In this document: positions 35,275 through 46,990 of the stretch, piece by piece | Layout of the letters: every line of letters begins with the position of its first letter | Position numbering within the stretch: position 1 is the first letter of the stretch | DNA from: Diphasiastrum complanatum | Taxonomy: Eukaryota > Streptophyta > Lycopodiopsida > Lycopodiales > Lycopodiaceae | Direction of reading: 5' to 3' | Assembly: GCA_029204225.1 (NCBI GenBank) | Contig: CM055102.1 | Coordinates: 24,145,390 to 24,209,389, forward strand | DNA: 64,000 nt | Notes under the pieces: model-generated | What the model saw: the letters and a program-made list of their open reading frames with translations, nothing else | Databases searched by the model: none | Told to the model about the DNA's origin: nothing | Position numbers and translations under genes: made by a program

Positions 35275-38200
35275 TCATGATGATATGAACACTCCAAGTG
35301 ATGATATGAACTTCATAAAAGGTGTCTTTTGAAGTGGTTTATTAAGTAGATCAGCTACACATTCATTTCTTGGAACATGCTCCAAAGCAATCTCCTTGGC
35401 TTGCACCATTTCTCTCACAAAGTGATGGCATATCTCAATGTGCTTAGATCTTGCATGGAAGATTGGGTTAGATGCAAGGTGTTGGGCTGATATATTGTCA
35501 TTGTAGATGATTGGTGCCTCCTCTGAATCCATGATCTTTAGTTCCACCAATAATCTCTTGATCCAAAGTACCTCCTTTGTAGTGGTTGTCAAAGCTTTAT
35601 ACTCGGCCTCGGTTGAAGATAGAGATATAGTTTCTTGATTTTTTGAAAGCCATGAAACCACACCTTCTCCTATGAAAGTTGAATAGGCACTTGTTGATTT
35701 CCTATCCCTCTTGTCCCCTGCAAAATCTGAATCACTAAATGCATGAAGGTTAATCACATCTCCTCTATATAGAATCCCAAAATCCAATGTACCCGAGATG
35801 TATCTTAGAATCCTCTTAGCCTTTTTCCAATGGATATTCAATGGCTTTTGCATGGATTGGCTCAACCTACATACACTAAAGCTAAGATCTGGTCTAGCTA
35901 TAGTGATCCACATTAAGGAACCTATAAGTTGCCTAAACAAAGTGATGTCCATGAAGGATCTTTCATCATCTTCATTTGGCACTTTTACATCTTGCTCCAT
36001 TGGTGTGTCAACACTTTTGCATACTTCCATCTTAAACTTCTTCAAAAGACTTTGAGCATAGTTTACTTGACTTATAAAGATAAAATCAGACCCTCTAAGT
36101 ACTTCTATGCCTAAGATGAAGTGAAGACACCCTAGATCTACCATCTTGAACTCTAAGGATAGATCTATCTTGATTTTTTCAATACCATCAACACTATTTC
36201 CACTAATGATGATGTCATCTACATAAATGAGTAAAAGTACAATACCAACATCATCAAACTTAATGTAAAGAGTGGGATCATATTCACTTTGAACAAAAGA
36301 AAGTGAAATAAGATAGCAATGTAGTCTTGAATTCCAAGATCTCGAGGCTTGCTTCAAGCCATAGATGCTTCTTTGGAGATGGCATACTTTGTTCTCCATT
36401 CCATGCTTGATGAACCCTTGTGGCTGCTCCATATAGATATCCTCTTCCAAAAAACCATTCAAGAAAGCATTAGAGACATCCATTTGACATAGAATCCATC
36501 CAAAATGTGATGCAAGTGCAATGATTAGTCTTATTGTGACCATCTTGGCCACGGGTGCAAAAGTTTCCTCATAGTCTATCCCTCTCTCTTGAGCATAACC
36601 TTTTGCAACTAATCTTGCTTTATGTTTGTTAACACTCCCATTTGCATTCAACTTAAGCTTGAAGACCCACTTGCATCCTATTACATTCCTTTGAGGTCTC
36701 TCAACAAGCAACCAAGTTTCATTCTCAATCAAGGCATCATACTCATCCAACATAGCTTTATACCATTCTTTGGAGTTCAATGCATCTTCAACATTAGATG
36801 GTTCTTCAAAACTAGATAAAGCATAAGAAGTGGATGAGATACCCTCAACTTGTTGTCCTTTTCCTTGATATGTGAGCCTTGATGGCTCCACTTTTGCCCT
36901 TGAAGATCTCCTTGGTGTGATAGGTGGGTTTGGTGCTTGCTCCTCCATGAGCTCCTCCTCAAAACCAAGATCTTGCTCCTCGGCCATCTTCTTCTTGATT
37001 GTTGGAGCACTTGAGCCTTCTTCAAGCATATGCATATGATGTTCATCAAAGATGACATCCCTTGAAACAACAAATTTGTTCAAGGATGGGAGATAGACTT
37101 TGTAGCCCTTGCTTGAGCTTGCATATCCAAGCATGATCCCTCTTGTGGAAGATGGATCCTCCTTGGTTCTTGTTTCCAATGGCACATGCACATAACATAT
37201 ACACCCAAAAACTTTCAAGTGATTAAGATTGGGTTTCTTTCCATACAACATCTCATAAGGAATCTTGCCTTCAATTGCTTTGCAAGACACCCTATTCATC
37301 AAGTAGTTTGCACATACAAGAGACTCACCCCAAAAGGATTTGGGCAAACAAGCATCTAATCTTAAAGCCTTAGAACATTCACATAATGTTCTATTCCTTC
37401 TTTCAGCAACTCCATTTTGTTGAGGAGTGTAAGGACAAGAAGTCTCTTTCTTGATCCCTTCCTCCTCACAAAAGGCCTTGAACTCATTGGAGATGAATTC
37501 TCCACCATTGTCACTTCTAAGAATCTTGATGCTATGATTATGATGCTTTTCCACAAACAACTTGAACTTTACAAAAGTATCAAATACTTGAGACTTGAAG
37601 GAAAGTAAGAACACCCAACAATATCTTGAGTAGTCATCAATGAAGGTTAAAAACATGGATGAACCTCCATTAGATTTGGTGCTAGCAATGTGCACATCCG
37701 AGTGTATGAGTTCAAGAGGATGAGATGACTTTGTGATGGAGTTAGGAAACACCTTCTTATGTGCCTTGGATAAGGCACAAGCTTCACAAACCTTGTCTTC
37801 CTTCCCAATAGACCTTGGTAGGCCTAAAGCATACTCCTCCTTGATCATAGCCTCCATGGAACCCGAGTTGACATGTCCAAGTCTTTTGTGCCATAAAGTA
37901 AAGGTAGATATCTTGCTCTTCTCGGCCAACATGACAACATTAGTATCCACAAATGCATCCAGCTTATAAAGTTTGCCAAGTCTAGTGCCCTTAGCCACTA
38001 TCTTACCCTTCTTCTTGATGAAACACTCATTTGAAGCAAAGTCAACATTGAAACCATTGTCTACCATTTGGCCAACACTTAGTAGATTCTTTGTTATTGT
38101 AGGAATGTACAAAACACCTTCTATGTTGATCTTTTTGGAAGATCCTAAGCAAAGAGGAATGCTACCAACTCCTTCAATCTTACAAGCTTCATCATTTGCT

Positions 38201-38721
38201 GTATAGATAGACTTTATAAGTCCATCATAAGATAAGAGAGAAGAGAAAAACTCCCTTTTACTAGTCATGTGTGAACTAGCACCCGAGTCAATCCACCAAG
38301 GATCTTCTCCTTTGAAGCTTGTTGAAGAAAATATGGACATCATGAGAGAGTCCTCATGTGAACTCTCCTCCTCCTCCTCTTTGCTCATGTTGGCTTGGCT
38401 TTGATCTTGCTTCCTCTTGAAGCATTCCGAGGCATAATGCCCCATCTTGCTACAATAGTAGCACTTCACCTTTGATTTGTCCTTCTTGACTTTGGTGGTT
38501 GATGGAGATGCCTTTGGGGGTCCTTCTTGATCCTCAAGCTTTGTAGACTTCTTGAATGTTGATCCTTTGCCTTTGGACTTGCCTTTGCCTTTGGTGAAGA
38601 GAGCTTGGTCATCTCCACCTTGGATGGAAAGCCTATCCATCCTCTCTTGCATTTGGCTCCTTCTTGATTCCTCGGCCATGAGTGTGCCTTGGAGTTCTTC
38701 AAGTATGGGTAGCTTACCCAT
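35275..38721 (-). CDS. Ty1-copia gag(C-term)-pol polyprotein, open frame intact
   Basis: A single uninterrupted frame of 1,148 codons. Domains: end of gag with zinc knuckle (CYYC...GHYASEC, residues 87-100); protease DSGAS (145-149); GAG-pre-integrase; integrase with H278/H283, C312/C315 and D342, D404, E440; reverse transcriptase with QMDVSNAFL (D748) and YVDD (833-836); RNase H with D997, E1038 and D1075. All catalytic residues are present. What is missing is the gag N-terminal (UBN2) half: the first Met (MGKLPILEELQ) lies in late gag, and upstream of it is foreign sequence. It is therefore a recently inserted but probably non-autonomous copy. It would act in cytoplasmic particles and integrate in the nucleus. 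Confidence 0.95.
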   Translation of the reverse strand: MGKLPILEELQGTLMAEESRRSQMQERMDRLSIQGGDDQALFTKGKGKSKGKGSTFKKSTKLEDQEGPPKASPSTTKVKKDKSKVKCYYCSKMGHYASECFKRKQDQSQANMSKEEEEESSHEDSLMMSIFSSTSFKGEDPWWIDSGASSHMTSKREFFSSLLSYDGLIKSIYTANDEACKIEGVGSIPLCLGSSKKINIEGVLYIPTITKNLLSVGQMVDNGFNVDFASNECFIKKKGKIVAKGTRLGKLYKLDAFVDTNVVMLAEKSKISTFTLWHKRLGHVNSGSMEAMIKEEYALGLPRSIGKEDKVCEACALSKAHKKVFPNSITKSSHPLELIHSDVHIASTKSNGGSSMFLTFIDDYSRYCWVFLLSFKSQVFDTFVKFKLFVEKHHNHSIKILRSDNGGEFISNEFKAFCEEEGIKKETSCPYTPQQNGVAERRNRTLCECSKALRLDACLPKSFWGESLVCANYLMNRVSCKAIEGKIPYEMLYGKKPNLNHLKVFGCICYVHVPLETRTKEDPSSTRGIMLGYASSSKGYKVYLPSLNKFVVSRDVIFDEHHMHMLEEGSSAPTIKKKMAEEQDLGFEEELMEEQAPNPPITPRRSSRAKVEPSRLTYQGKGQQVEGISSTSYALSSFEEPSNVEDALNSKEWYKAMLDEYDALIENETWLLVERPQRNVIGCKWVFKLKLNANGSVNKHKARLVAKGYAQERGIDYEETFAPVAKMVTIRLIIALASHFGWILCQMDVSNAFLNGFLEEDIYMEQPQGFIKHGMENKVCHLQRSIYGLKQASRSWNSRLHCYLISLSFVQSEYDPTLYIKFDDVGIVLLLIYVDDIIISGNSVDGIEKIKIDLSLEFKMVDLGCLHFILGIEVLRGSDFIFISQVNYAQSLLKKFKMEVCKSVDTPMEQDVKVPNEDDERSFMDITLFRQLIGSLMWITIARPDLSFSVCRLSQSMQKPLNIHWKKAKRILRYISGTLDFGILYRGDVINLHAFSDSDFAGDKRDRKSTSAYSTFIGEGVVSWLSKNQETISLSSTEAEYKALTTTTKEVLWIKRLLVELKIMDSEEAPIIYNDNISAQHLASNPIFHARSKHIEICHHFVREMVQAKEIALEHVPRNECVADLLNKPLQKTPFMKFISSLGVFISS

Positions 38722-38785
38722 TGTGTGTGGTTGTGGATAGTAGAGTGGATTAGTTTTCCTGCTTTCCTAGAGTGGATTAGATCGA
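38716..38785. repeat. Direct repeat shared with 40,290-40,360
   Basis: GTGTGTGGTTGTGGATAGTAG and the following ~45 bases recur in the same orientation at 40,290-40,360 with few changes. The pair brackets the foreign sequence and the truncated LTR, suggesting that two related elements or a recombination product are joined here. Confidence 0.6.
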
Positions 38786-38789
38786 TCTT

Positions 38790-39570
38790 GACCAGAAGAA
38801 ACTCTCTGGAGCAATGATAGTTGAATCCCCTCTTATAAAGCTCAAAGAGATCCAAAGTAACGGATCAAAGGAAAGAGCTGCAGAAAAGCAAAATGATGAA
38901 GACAAGAGTGAGCCTACAAAATAAAGTGAGCTCCTCACCCAACGAGTGGTGGTCGAAGGTTGACATTGCAAGAGTCCAAGGCTGCGATGGTAGTATTATC
39001 AGTTCTTTCATCCTTCCACCAAGTCTTCATCATGTTTCTGTACCATCACCAAACCATCCATCCAAATTTGTTTCTACCACCAATGTGTTGATGAGTCCAT
39101 TCCCTTGAAGAGTGATAACCAAGGCTTGTGCAACCTATCAGGAAAGAACATCGACAAGACTGGAACTTCAACTGAGAGAGGAACTATAGAAACACCCAGA
39201 AGCAAATGGAAGATACAAATCTCCCAGAAGTTAGTGCATGCCAAGAAACCAGAGATGAAACCGTCAATGGCAGATACAAGTGATAAGAGAAAAAGACACG
39301 AGGGATGCACTCAGGCATGCAAGTTGTGAAGCTGCTGGGAGCTTTCCAATTTTGAGAATGTCAATCACTTGAAGCAGTAAGACATTCTGATTATATTGCG
39401 ACAATTTGCGAAAACATAGCAATAAGACATTCTGATTATATTACAGCAATTTGCAAGAACAGTTTTTGTGATAACGATTGACAATAATAAACACTTGGTT
39501 TTATGCAAGCGAATGAGGATCTATGCTTTTCCAAGTGATGATCAAAGATGCCAATGCGGAAGCGGAATGA
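38790..39570 (+). pseudogene. Exon-like, non-retroelement sequence beside the copia (captured gene 3' end?)
   Basis: Between copia gag and its 5' LTR lies sequence unrelated to copia. On the plus strand it has open stretches of normal hydrophilic composition: KKLSGAMIVESPLIKLKE...ERAAEKQ (38,793-38,900) and, from about 39,105, GLCNLSGKNIDKTGT ... ISQKLVHAKKPEMKP ... DKRKRHEGCTQ ending in TGA at 39,329. A 44-bp tandem duplication and an AATAAA-like signal (about 39,487) follow, as in a 3' UTR. It may be the end of a plant gene picked up by, or interrupted by, the element. Family unknown. Confidence 0.35.
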
Positions 39571-39623
39571 CATCATTCAATATGAGTTGTAGTGGATCCT
39601 ACAACACATTAGGGGTGGGATGA

Positions 39624-39870
39624 TGTTGGCTGATTTTGATGAATTTCCAAGATACTCAGCCAGAGCTACCCAAGAGCACCTCTCACCTTAGACCAAGGAG
39701 GTCTCTGAGAAGATGAGACGAACAAAGATTGAGAGCCGAGTATGAAAGCCGAGAAGTACTAGTTAAAAATGACAAGCAAGAATTGTGTAAGCCTCATGGT
39801 GAATCCCGAAAGATGGAATGACCATGTAGGAACTAGTATTTCAAGGCTAATGTAATAAATGCAAGTAGAC
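39624..39870 (-). mobile_element. Truncated 5' LTR of the copia element
   Basis: Starts TGTTGGCTGATTTTGATG on the plus strand and tracks 34,318-34,565 at about 90% identity until it breaks at 'AAATGCAAGTAGAC' (39,870). It is the 3' portion of the 5' LTR; no primer-binding site is recognisable next to it. Confidence 0.8.
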
Positions 39871-40340
39871 CTCTCTTAAGGAAAGTAGAGTGAGCCACCT
39901 TTTGATGGTGACCTCTAGTGGAGAGCACTATTCCACTTGTAATTTGTGAAATGTGGAAATGCCACTAGGATGCCACCTAAGGAGCTCTCTTGGCAATTCC
40001 ATACTCCAATCTGGAGATGGTGTGGATGGGGCCCCGGGGCACTCCCGAACCCGGGGACCCCAAATCCCTAGCACTGTGAGCTGCTAGGAGCGCTGCCAAG
40101 AAAGCGCACTCATCCATCATGGTAAATAACTCGTCTTATTTAAGAGACACCCTCTTTGAGAAAAGGAGCTTTTTGTGTATTGTATCTACTCTATGCTAAA
40201 ATGAGAACAACCTCCACGAGTTTGGTGCATCCATTGAGCTCCTTGATCATGCTTGTCTATTGAGTGATGAATTCATGATCTTGCCCTTCCATCCTTTGTG
40301 TGTGGTTGTGGATAGTAGACTGGATTAGTTTTTCTACTTT
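39871..40340. other. Junction sequence with GC-rich palindrome
   Basis: Not LTR, not coding. Includes a local GC-rich stretch (about 40,030-40,065, GGGGCCCCGGGGC ... CCCGGGGACCCC) able to fold, and ends in the direct repeat at 40,290. Confidence 0.4.
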
Positions 40341-40341
40341 C

Positions 40342-40953
40342 CTAGAGTGAATTAGATTTAATTTCTCCAAACATAGTTTTGAACCAATTATATAGTTCAA
40401 GAGGCGCTTTAGCTAATTTGACACGAGATTCAACTATCCTATGCAAGATCTGGGAAGAAATGCACTCCTTCTTGAGGTTTCCAACTATCAGGAAGTTATT
40501 CAGGAGCTGGGCAGCTGCATGGGTGGCAGGATCTCTAATGGTCTCTAACAAATAGTCGCCATTCGTCTAGTATAGGTCAGTGGTGGTATCAATATACGGC
40601 TTAATGTCTTGTTTGGCATGTTTGTGGTTTGGTGAGGCTTGAGTGCCAGATGAAATTCCGATGGCAACAAGGGCAACATCAGTTAAGTGCAGCTTGTGTG
40701 TGGCTCCTTGAAAGGCAATATAAAATTTTAATTTCTCTTCCTTCCAGGTATTGAACGCAAGAGTGATAAAATCCATGTTGATTCGTCCAGAGAAGGCCCG
40801 CTCATGAATACCCATTGCAGTGAGCAGAGGCTCCGCAAGGGTCATCCACTGAGTGGCCATGTTTGTGCTAGGAAGTATCATGATGTCCGTTGTAGATGGG
40901 ACATCACGATGGATGGTGTATCGAGGCGAAAGAGAAGTATCAGTAGAAGACAT
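40342..40953 (-). pseudogene. Unrecognised ORF downstream of the gypsy element
   Basis: A frame of 128 codons (40,953-40,567) is followed, after one stop, by 69 more (40,551-40,342), giving about 200 residues with protein-like composition (MATQWMTLAEPLLTAMGIHE; GRINMDFITLAFNTWKEEKL; AQLLNNFLIVGNLKKEC). It has the same polarity as, and lies 3' of, the gypsy pol, so it may be an extra ORF of that element (some plant gypsy lineages carry one) or a gag-like protein. Family not recognised. Confidence 0.4.
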
Positions 40954-41649
40954 GATAGGAAAAGAGCAAAAACTGGAAGTAACGGTAAAAAGAGGTATAG
41001 AAAGCTGGTAGGAAAGTATTGAGATTTTTGGTCGCTAAAAAAATCGGCAAGAGCTTTGCTAGCACAAGTGAAAAATGAAATCAGATTCTGCCCTTTTATA
41101 GGCTGATTTGGAAGGTCCATTAGACAATGTACGAGTTTGGTTGTTCAGTTCTAGACAAAAATTTGCAAACATATTCAGTACTGTCAAAATAGGTTATAAA
41201 AATCTCGACAAAGGTTTCTAAGGTACTGAACTGATCCGGCAAAGGTTTCTGAGGTCTGGTGAAGGTTCATCCTTTGCCTAAGGACATCATTTGCCCAAGT
41301 ATTGTAATAAATACAATTTTTGATGATCTAGCCCTTTGCCCAATCTAATTTTGACATTTTGAATCCATCTGTCAGGTCAGTGAAGGTTAATGAGGATTGT
41401 AAGATGCTCAACAAAGGTTCTCAAAATGGTAAGTTTCTGAACATTCGCCTACTAACTCAAAAACATGTATCATCTCTGGAAAGGAACCTTCGCCCAACTA
41501 CTCAGTATGGAGAAATCTGAGGTGAATGTATGATCTGAAATCTCAATGAAGATTTCTAAGACTGTATGTACAAAATATGACCCAAAAAGTGATTTTCTAA
41601 GTCATTTTTCATCAAAAATTATCTTCTGAAAATACTTTTCTTCCTATTT

Positions 41650-44600
41650 TTCTACTCTGATGACTTTTCTGACTTTTGTTCATCATTCTTCTTCTTCTTC
41701 TTCTTCTTCTTTTTGTCTTTTTTCAAAGAAAAAGAAAAATCACTCAAGTAATAAAAAAAAATTGTAAAACAATAAAAATCACAAGGTGTTGGGTCATTCT
41801 GGTTGAACTGGCTGATCTGGCTGCCAAAACTTGCGTAGTTGGCTACCGAAGTATCAAATCTTTTTCCATCCAAATGTTCTAAAATTATCGCTCCATAGTT
41901 CAATGTTTCTTTCACTCTATACGGCCCTTCACCTATGAACTTCAATTTGTCTTTAATCAGTTTCGTCTTATACATTAGTGCTAGATCTCCTTCCTTCAGC
42001 TCTTTTTTGTGTAATCGATGATCGTGCCATGCCTTGTGATGGGCTTTCTGCTGCTAATGCATGTACTGCCATCAATCTGTCTCACAAAGTTTTTGTAAAG
42101 CCTCATGACACATCTAGAAGGATTTTGCATCATCCAACCGTTCCGTTGCTGCTATGCATAGAGATGGTATCAAAAATTTAATCATGCATAACTGCATCTT
42201 GTCCATAAACAAGCTGAAATGGCATTTGATTCATACTACCTTTGTTAGCGGTTTTGAATGCCCATAAGGTTGAATAAAGTTTATGTTCCCAATCAGAACA
42301 ACTTTCTTCTACCATTTTTGTCATAATGTTGCAAAGAATTTTATTGGAAGATTCAGCTTGGCCATTACCCCTCGGCTAATACGGAGTACTAAACCGATGA
42401 ATAATGAAAAATTCTTCCAACAACAAACGCTTTATCGTTTCATTCACAAAATGTGTTACGTGGTCACTAACGATCTTGATAGGACATCCAAATCTAGTAA
42501 TAACATTTTCATAGAGAAACGTAGCCGTTGATTTTGCATCTACAACTCGAACTGCTTTCGCTTCAACCCATTTGGTCATATAATCAATGACAACAATGAT
42601 ATATCTGGCCTAAAATCCTCCTGCCGTAGGATGAATAGGACCAACATAGTCGAGGCCCCATTTCTCGAACGGTGCTTGCGATAAAACTGGATGTAAAAGT
42701 TCATAATTTTGTCGAGTAGGATGACATGCTCATTGACAAATAGTGCAGGACTGAATATATTTTTTTGTATCTTTGTCAAGTGTAGGCCACCAACATCCTG
42801 ATTGTAAAAGTTTTCGAGTGATATCCGTTGAAAAATGTCCTCCGCCCATGCCATCATGAGAAAACATGATAATTCCAGGTATTTCCTGCGACAAAACACA
42901 TCTTCATAAAATATCATCCATTCCTCGAGGATACAATTGTCACAACAATCAATTGATAAGGTTGTGCCTTATGAATTAATTGTCTCTTCTGTACTTTTGT
43001 CAAGGAGTCATTGGGTTGGCCAAGCATAAGATATTCAACAATATCTGCTGCCCACCCACTCAGGTACTGCTTCGACATAAAATAATACAACATCTAGTAG
43101 TTCATCATTCACTTCAATATTAACATGTGCTGATTCAATCCTTGAAATATGGTCAGGTAGATAATGTTGTTTACCCTTCCGAACCACAACACAAAAATCA
43201 AATTCGGTCAATAATAGTAGTCATCTCGCAATACGCCCTGTGTTGTCTTCTTCACCAAATAAAGTAACGGCTGATGATCAAAAAAAAAAATGCGTTGCCA
43301 ATAGATGATGTCGAAACTTTTTAACAAAAAAAATCATGGCCAACGCTACGCATTCAATTGTCAAATAATTCTTCTTAGGATCTGTAAGATGTCTGCTTGC
43401 AAACTTGATAAAATAATCCTTCTTATATTCACTTGGCTGCGTCAAAACTAATCCAATGGCATATTTTGATCCATCAATGTGAATGTGAAACTCAATTGTC
43501 CATATTGGAGCTCGTAGTATCGGTGCAAAAGCTAAAGCTTTTTTCAATTTCTCAAATGCTTCCAGTGCCTCTACTGTCCAAATTGGTACAATAGTCAATT
43601 TATATATAGGTCTTGCTAAATTCGCAAAGAATAGTATGAATATCCGATAGTAATTTGCATGATCCATAAAAACATAGACTCCTCATTCCTGGCGATGGTA
43701 ACTCAATAATGACTTTAATTCTGGAATAATCCATAGCAATGCCATGTCTTGATATCACATGTCCAAGGACAACTCCATGAGTGACACAAATTTGACACTA
43801 TCTGGATTTGAGGAGATCTGGTATTTGCGACAATGTTCAAATACTTTTTCCAAATGATCCAAGTGGACTGTATCTGCATTAGGGACTCTGAGATCATCCA
43901 AGTAGATTCAAGAAATTTCTACAAGTAATCCTTAAAGGCAAACTGCATCACTCTTTGAAATGAACTAGGTGCATTGCAAAGTCCAAATGGCATGAGTTCA
44001 TAAGCATAAGTTCTTCATTCTGTTGCAAAAGTATTTTGTGGCTTTTGTTCTTTCTCTTTAGGTTCATGATGAGCTTTCGGTAACATAATCATCACGTCAT
44101 CCAAAGTATAACGTTTGAAATGTTATGGCATATCGTGCTGGACTTCTTCATATTGTTCCTTCTCATCGGGATTGATCTTTGATCTCTGTTTAGCTTTCTT
44201 GGCAGGAATCGATCGTGGAGGCGATGACCTTCTAGGAGATGTGCTCTTCCCTGATGGTGATGACTTCCTTGATGGCGATTTCTTGTGAGAATTCTGACTT
44301 GAAGTATCATCTTTGGCCTTCCCCTTTCCTTTATCCAGTAAAGGTGGTACATTTCTAGAATCAACTTTTCGAGATGATTTTTCTCATTTCAGGACCGTAT
44401 TATAGTGTTGCTTAGCTTGTTTCTTTGTCATAGGTCTTGCCATTTTGTCTTCCTTCAATATAACTGCTTTTGGCGGTTTTATTGTTGGTTCATCTGGAAT
44501 ATCTCAAACTCCATATCTTGTGGGATCCATATGATTGAGGATCTGTTCATCCGTAAGTTCTGCCTCTCCATCGTAAGTCAAAGCATGACTAACATGTATT

Positions 44601-45480
44601 AGATCATTCTTCAATCGGATCTAGAATTGGTTCAGTTGATATCCAAGCTAGGTTCATTATATTCAGTGGAAAAGTGATCGGTGAGTCCAAAGTTCAATAT
44701 AGTAAGAAAATTTCGCTCAATTTGGATTGATTATCTTGTTGGCACATATAATCTGCTGTACAATCCACTTTGCAAGAGCTTGATTCCAATTGACAGTGTC
44801 AATTTGAGAGTCATAATGAACTCCCAGAGTCTTCACTTGTCGACCATAGGTATGATCTCTTGTTGATGAATCATCATCCCCTCTTTGGACTACTGGATTG
44901 ATCCAAGTGATTGGATCTACTTTGACGCACGCTCACGATTCTCAAAAGTAATTTTGCCGCTGTCCCAGTTATGAATTACTTGCACAACTCGTAACCATGG
45001 ACGTCCCAATAAAACTCGATATACATTTGGTGCGTCAGGTAAGTCCATTACTACAAAAGTAATGACAAACTGCACTCCAACTATTTTGACATGTACGTCT
45101 TCAACCATTCCTCTCGGACGGAATGTTGTTTGATCAGCTAGCTTAATGGCAAAAGTGGCAGGCTTCAGTGTGGTAAGTCCCCATTTTGCACATAGCTTGG
45201 TGGAAATCAAATTAACTCCTGAACCTCCATCAATCATGGCTGCTTATTTACTAAACTGTCTATGTTGTATTGGCAAGGTGATGTTTTTCTGCTCACTTTC
45301 CCAGGCTGCTTTGACATTGAGTACTTTGTTTGCTTCTTCAGACCTAGCACAGAAAAGTGGCTTCTGATAGATTGGTGGTTCCATCTGAGTCAATCTTTCT
45401 GCTAATGCTTCTTTTGATTTCAGCACCAGCTTAAGAGATTCTCCCAATGTAATAGCAGTTAGAATTAAAGTTAGAATCAT
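41650..45480 (-). pseudogene. Degenerate Ty3-gypsy retrotransposon (protease to integrase)
   Basis: Minus-strand parts in gypsy order: end of gag and protease (45,480-44,917; MIDGGSGVNLIS, retropepsin with an atypical DGG); reverse-transcriptase scraps (about 44,000-43,700; HLDHLEKVF- and VVLGH-like); RNase H (43,667-43,278; HIDGSKYAIGLVL, LTIECVALAM); integrase (42,917-42,290; DYMTKWVEAKAV, VSDHVTHF, NGQAESSNK); and an integrase tail (41,975-41,740; KFIGEGPYRVKETL, HLDGKRF). Several stops and frameshifts, and part of RT is lost (about 44,100-44,900 is not clearly coding). The order protease-RT-RNaseH-integrase distinguishes it from copia. Confidence 0.85.
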
Positions 45481-45745
45481 TGTGTTACTATACTGTGGGT
45501 TCTATCAGTGGATAAGGATCAGTTGGCCTTGCCACGAGGCAAGTCGACGGGACACGCATCCCGCCAACGGCAACCTGGGTCATGCATGGGTTGCCTGAGT
45601 GAACAACTATATGTACAAAGTAGTTTCATTTTGGGAAATACAGTCGTTATGTGAGCTTGCTGAGGAGAGTGATTTTCTGTCTGTGTTACTGTGTAGCATG
45701 ATCTGTGTTCCTTTGCAAAGCAAATTCTAAGTTGGTATCAGAGCC
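45481..45745 (+). mobile_element. LTR and primer-binding site of a plus-strand element
   Basis: TGGTATCAGAGCC at 45,733-45,745 is a perfect initiator-Met primer-binding site. The preceding ~250 bp, from TGTGTTACTATACTG at 45,490, is probably the LTR and abuts the broken 5' end of the gypsy. The following ~700 bp (to 46,480) has a GC-rich patch but no clear gag. Confidence 0.6.
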
Positions 45746-46499
45746 GTACAGGGAGTGTACACAGTATAGTGTCGTCGTTGAAGAGAGTTTCGGGAGAACT
45801 GTCTTCTGAGAGTTCGGGGTTTTACGACGGGTTGAAGACGGAAAGAGAAGCATTGGAGCACGGTTTCTGATTTATAGAGGCTTGCTAAACTCAGTAGAGG
45901 GATTATTAGCTTGTGCATAGCATTAGACAGGGAAAAATTTGGTGAAAATTTGACAATTTTGAAGCCAGCTGAAAATTGAAACCGGACTTGGGGTTACGGT
46001 TTTTATACATAACTGGTGATTCCTTCGCTGTTTGTGCACTGTTTTGGATGCCGTAAGGACAGGCAGAAAACTAATCACACTGTCAATCAGCCATGGAGAG
46101 ATTCTGAGGTTTATGTCAGAGATTTGTCTCCAGACAGTTAACCTAGCAGATTTGCGGTAAAAAGGTGAAAAAGCCACTTTGTCAAGTTGAGCTAAAATCA
46201 CCGTTTCTCCACGGAATTTCCTGACTGAACATTCTATAGTCATGGATTCAGTAGGGCGACCCTGCTCCAGGCCTCAGATCGTGCTCAAAACGATCCACAG
46301 GAGAGCTTGATCCGATCTTTTTGAGGGAAGGGAGGCGCGGCCGCATGCAGGGAAGTCGCGGGCAGTTCGCGTGCCCAACGCGATGAAGAACTCAGTGTAT
46401 TGAAGTTCTTAGCGTATGCAGGAGTTTGGTGCGATGCCCAGATGTACTTTGGACCTTTAGATGAACTCATGCTAATGTAAGACCTTGATGAATAGAAAT

Positions 46500-46990
46500 A
46501 ATGATTATCCAATTCTCATAGGTGTCAAGAAGTCTTGGTAGGAGAGTCATGACAACATATGCATCATTTATTTCTGCACCACTTGCAGAAATCTACTCAA
46601 GAACACATTTTAAGTTGTGTAGATGATTCGTAATCGAATCTGAGTCAACCATTTTGAATGAGAAAAACTTTTCCCTTAGATGAAGTTTGGCAGTCGCGTC
46701 TCTAATGTTATAGAGAATGCTTAGAATATTCCAAGCTTCTAATGAAGTTCGAGCACTTCGAATATGATTGACATGATTATCTTTGATATTGAAAGTGCTA
46801 AGGGAAAAGGCCTTTCCATCCTTCTGCTTCCATTTATTATGGCCGTCGGATCTGCGATAGGCTTAATCTTGCCATCCAACTTTTCGAAAGATGACACATC
46901 CATCATGGACAAATCTAATATTGAAAATTTGGCAGTGAATATGAATGCTTTGAACTAGTTACAAAAGCTATGATCTAGATCTAATACCCA
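46500..46990 (-). pseudogene. Ty1-copia gag remnant with primer-binding site
   Basis: From 46,990 the minus strand shows TGGGTATTAGATC, a degenerate initiator-Met primer site preceded by ...TTCAACA, an LTR end. Then comes a gag start (MMDVSSFEKLDGK, about 46,909) and further gag (FSFKMVDSDSITNHLHN ... LLPRLLDTYENW, about 46,690-46,510) with stops. The LTR extends rightward from 46,991; its far end is not resolved. Confidence 0.65.

Noticed and set aside
41650-45480. Endogenous caulimovirus-type sequence
   Set aside because: Protease, RT and RNase H could suggest it, but an integrase with DYMTKWVEA and NGQAESSNK follows, which is gypsy and absent from caulimoviruses.
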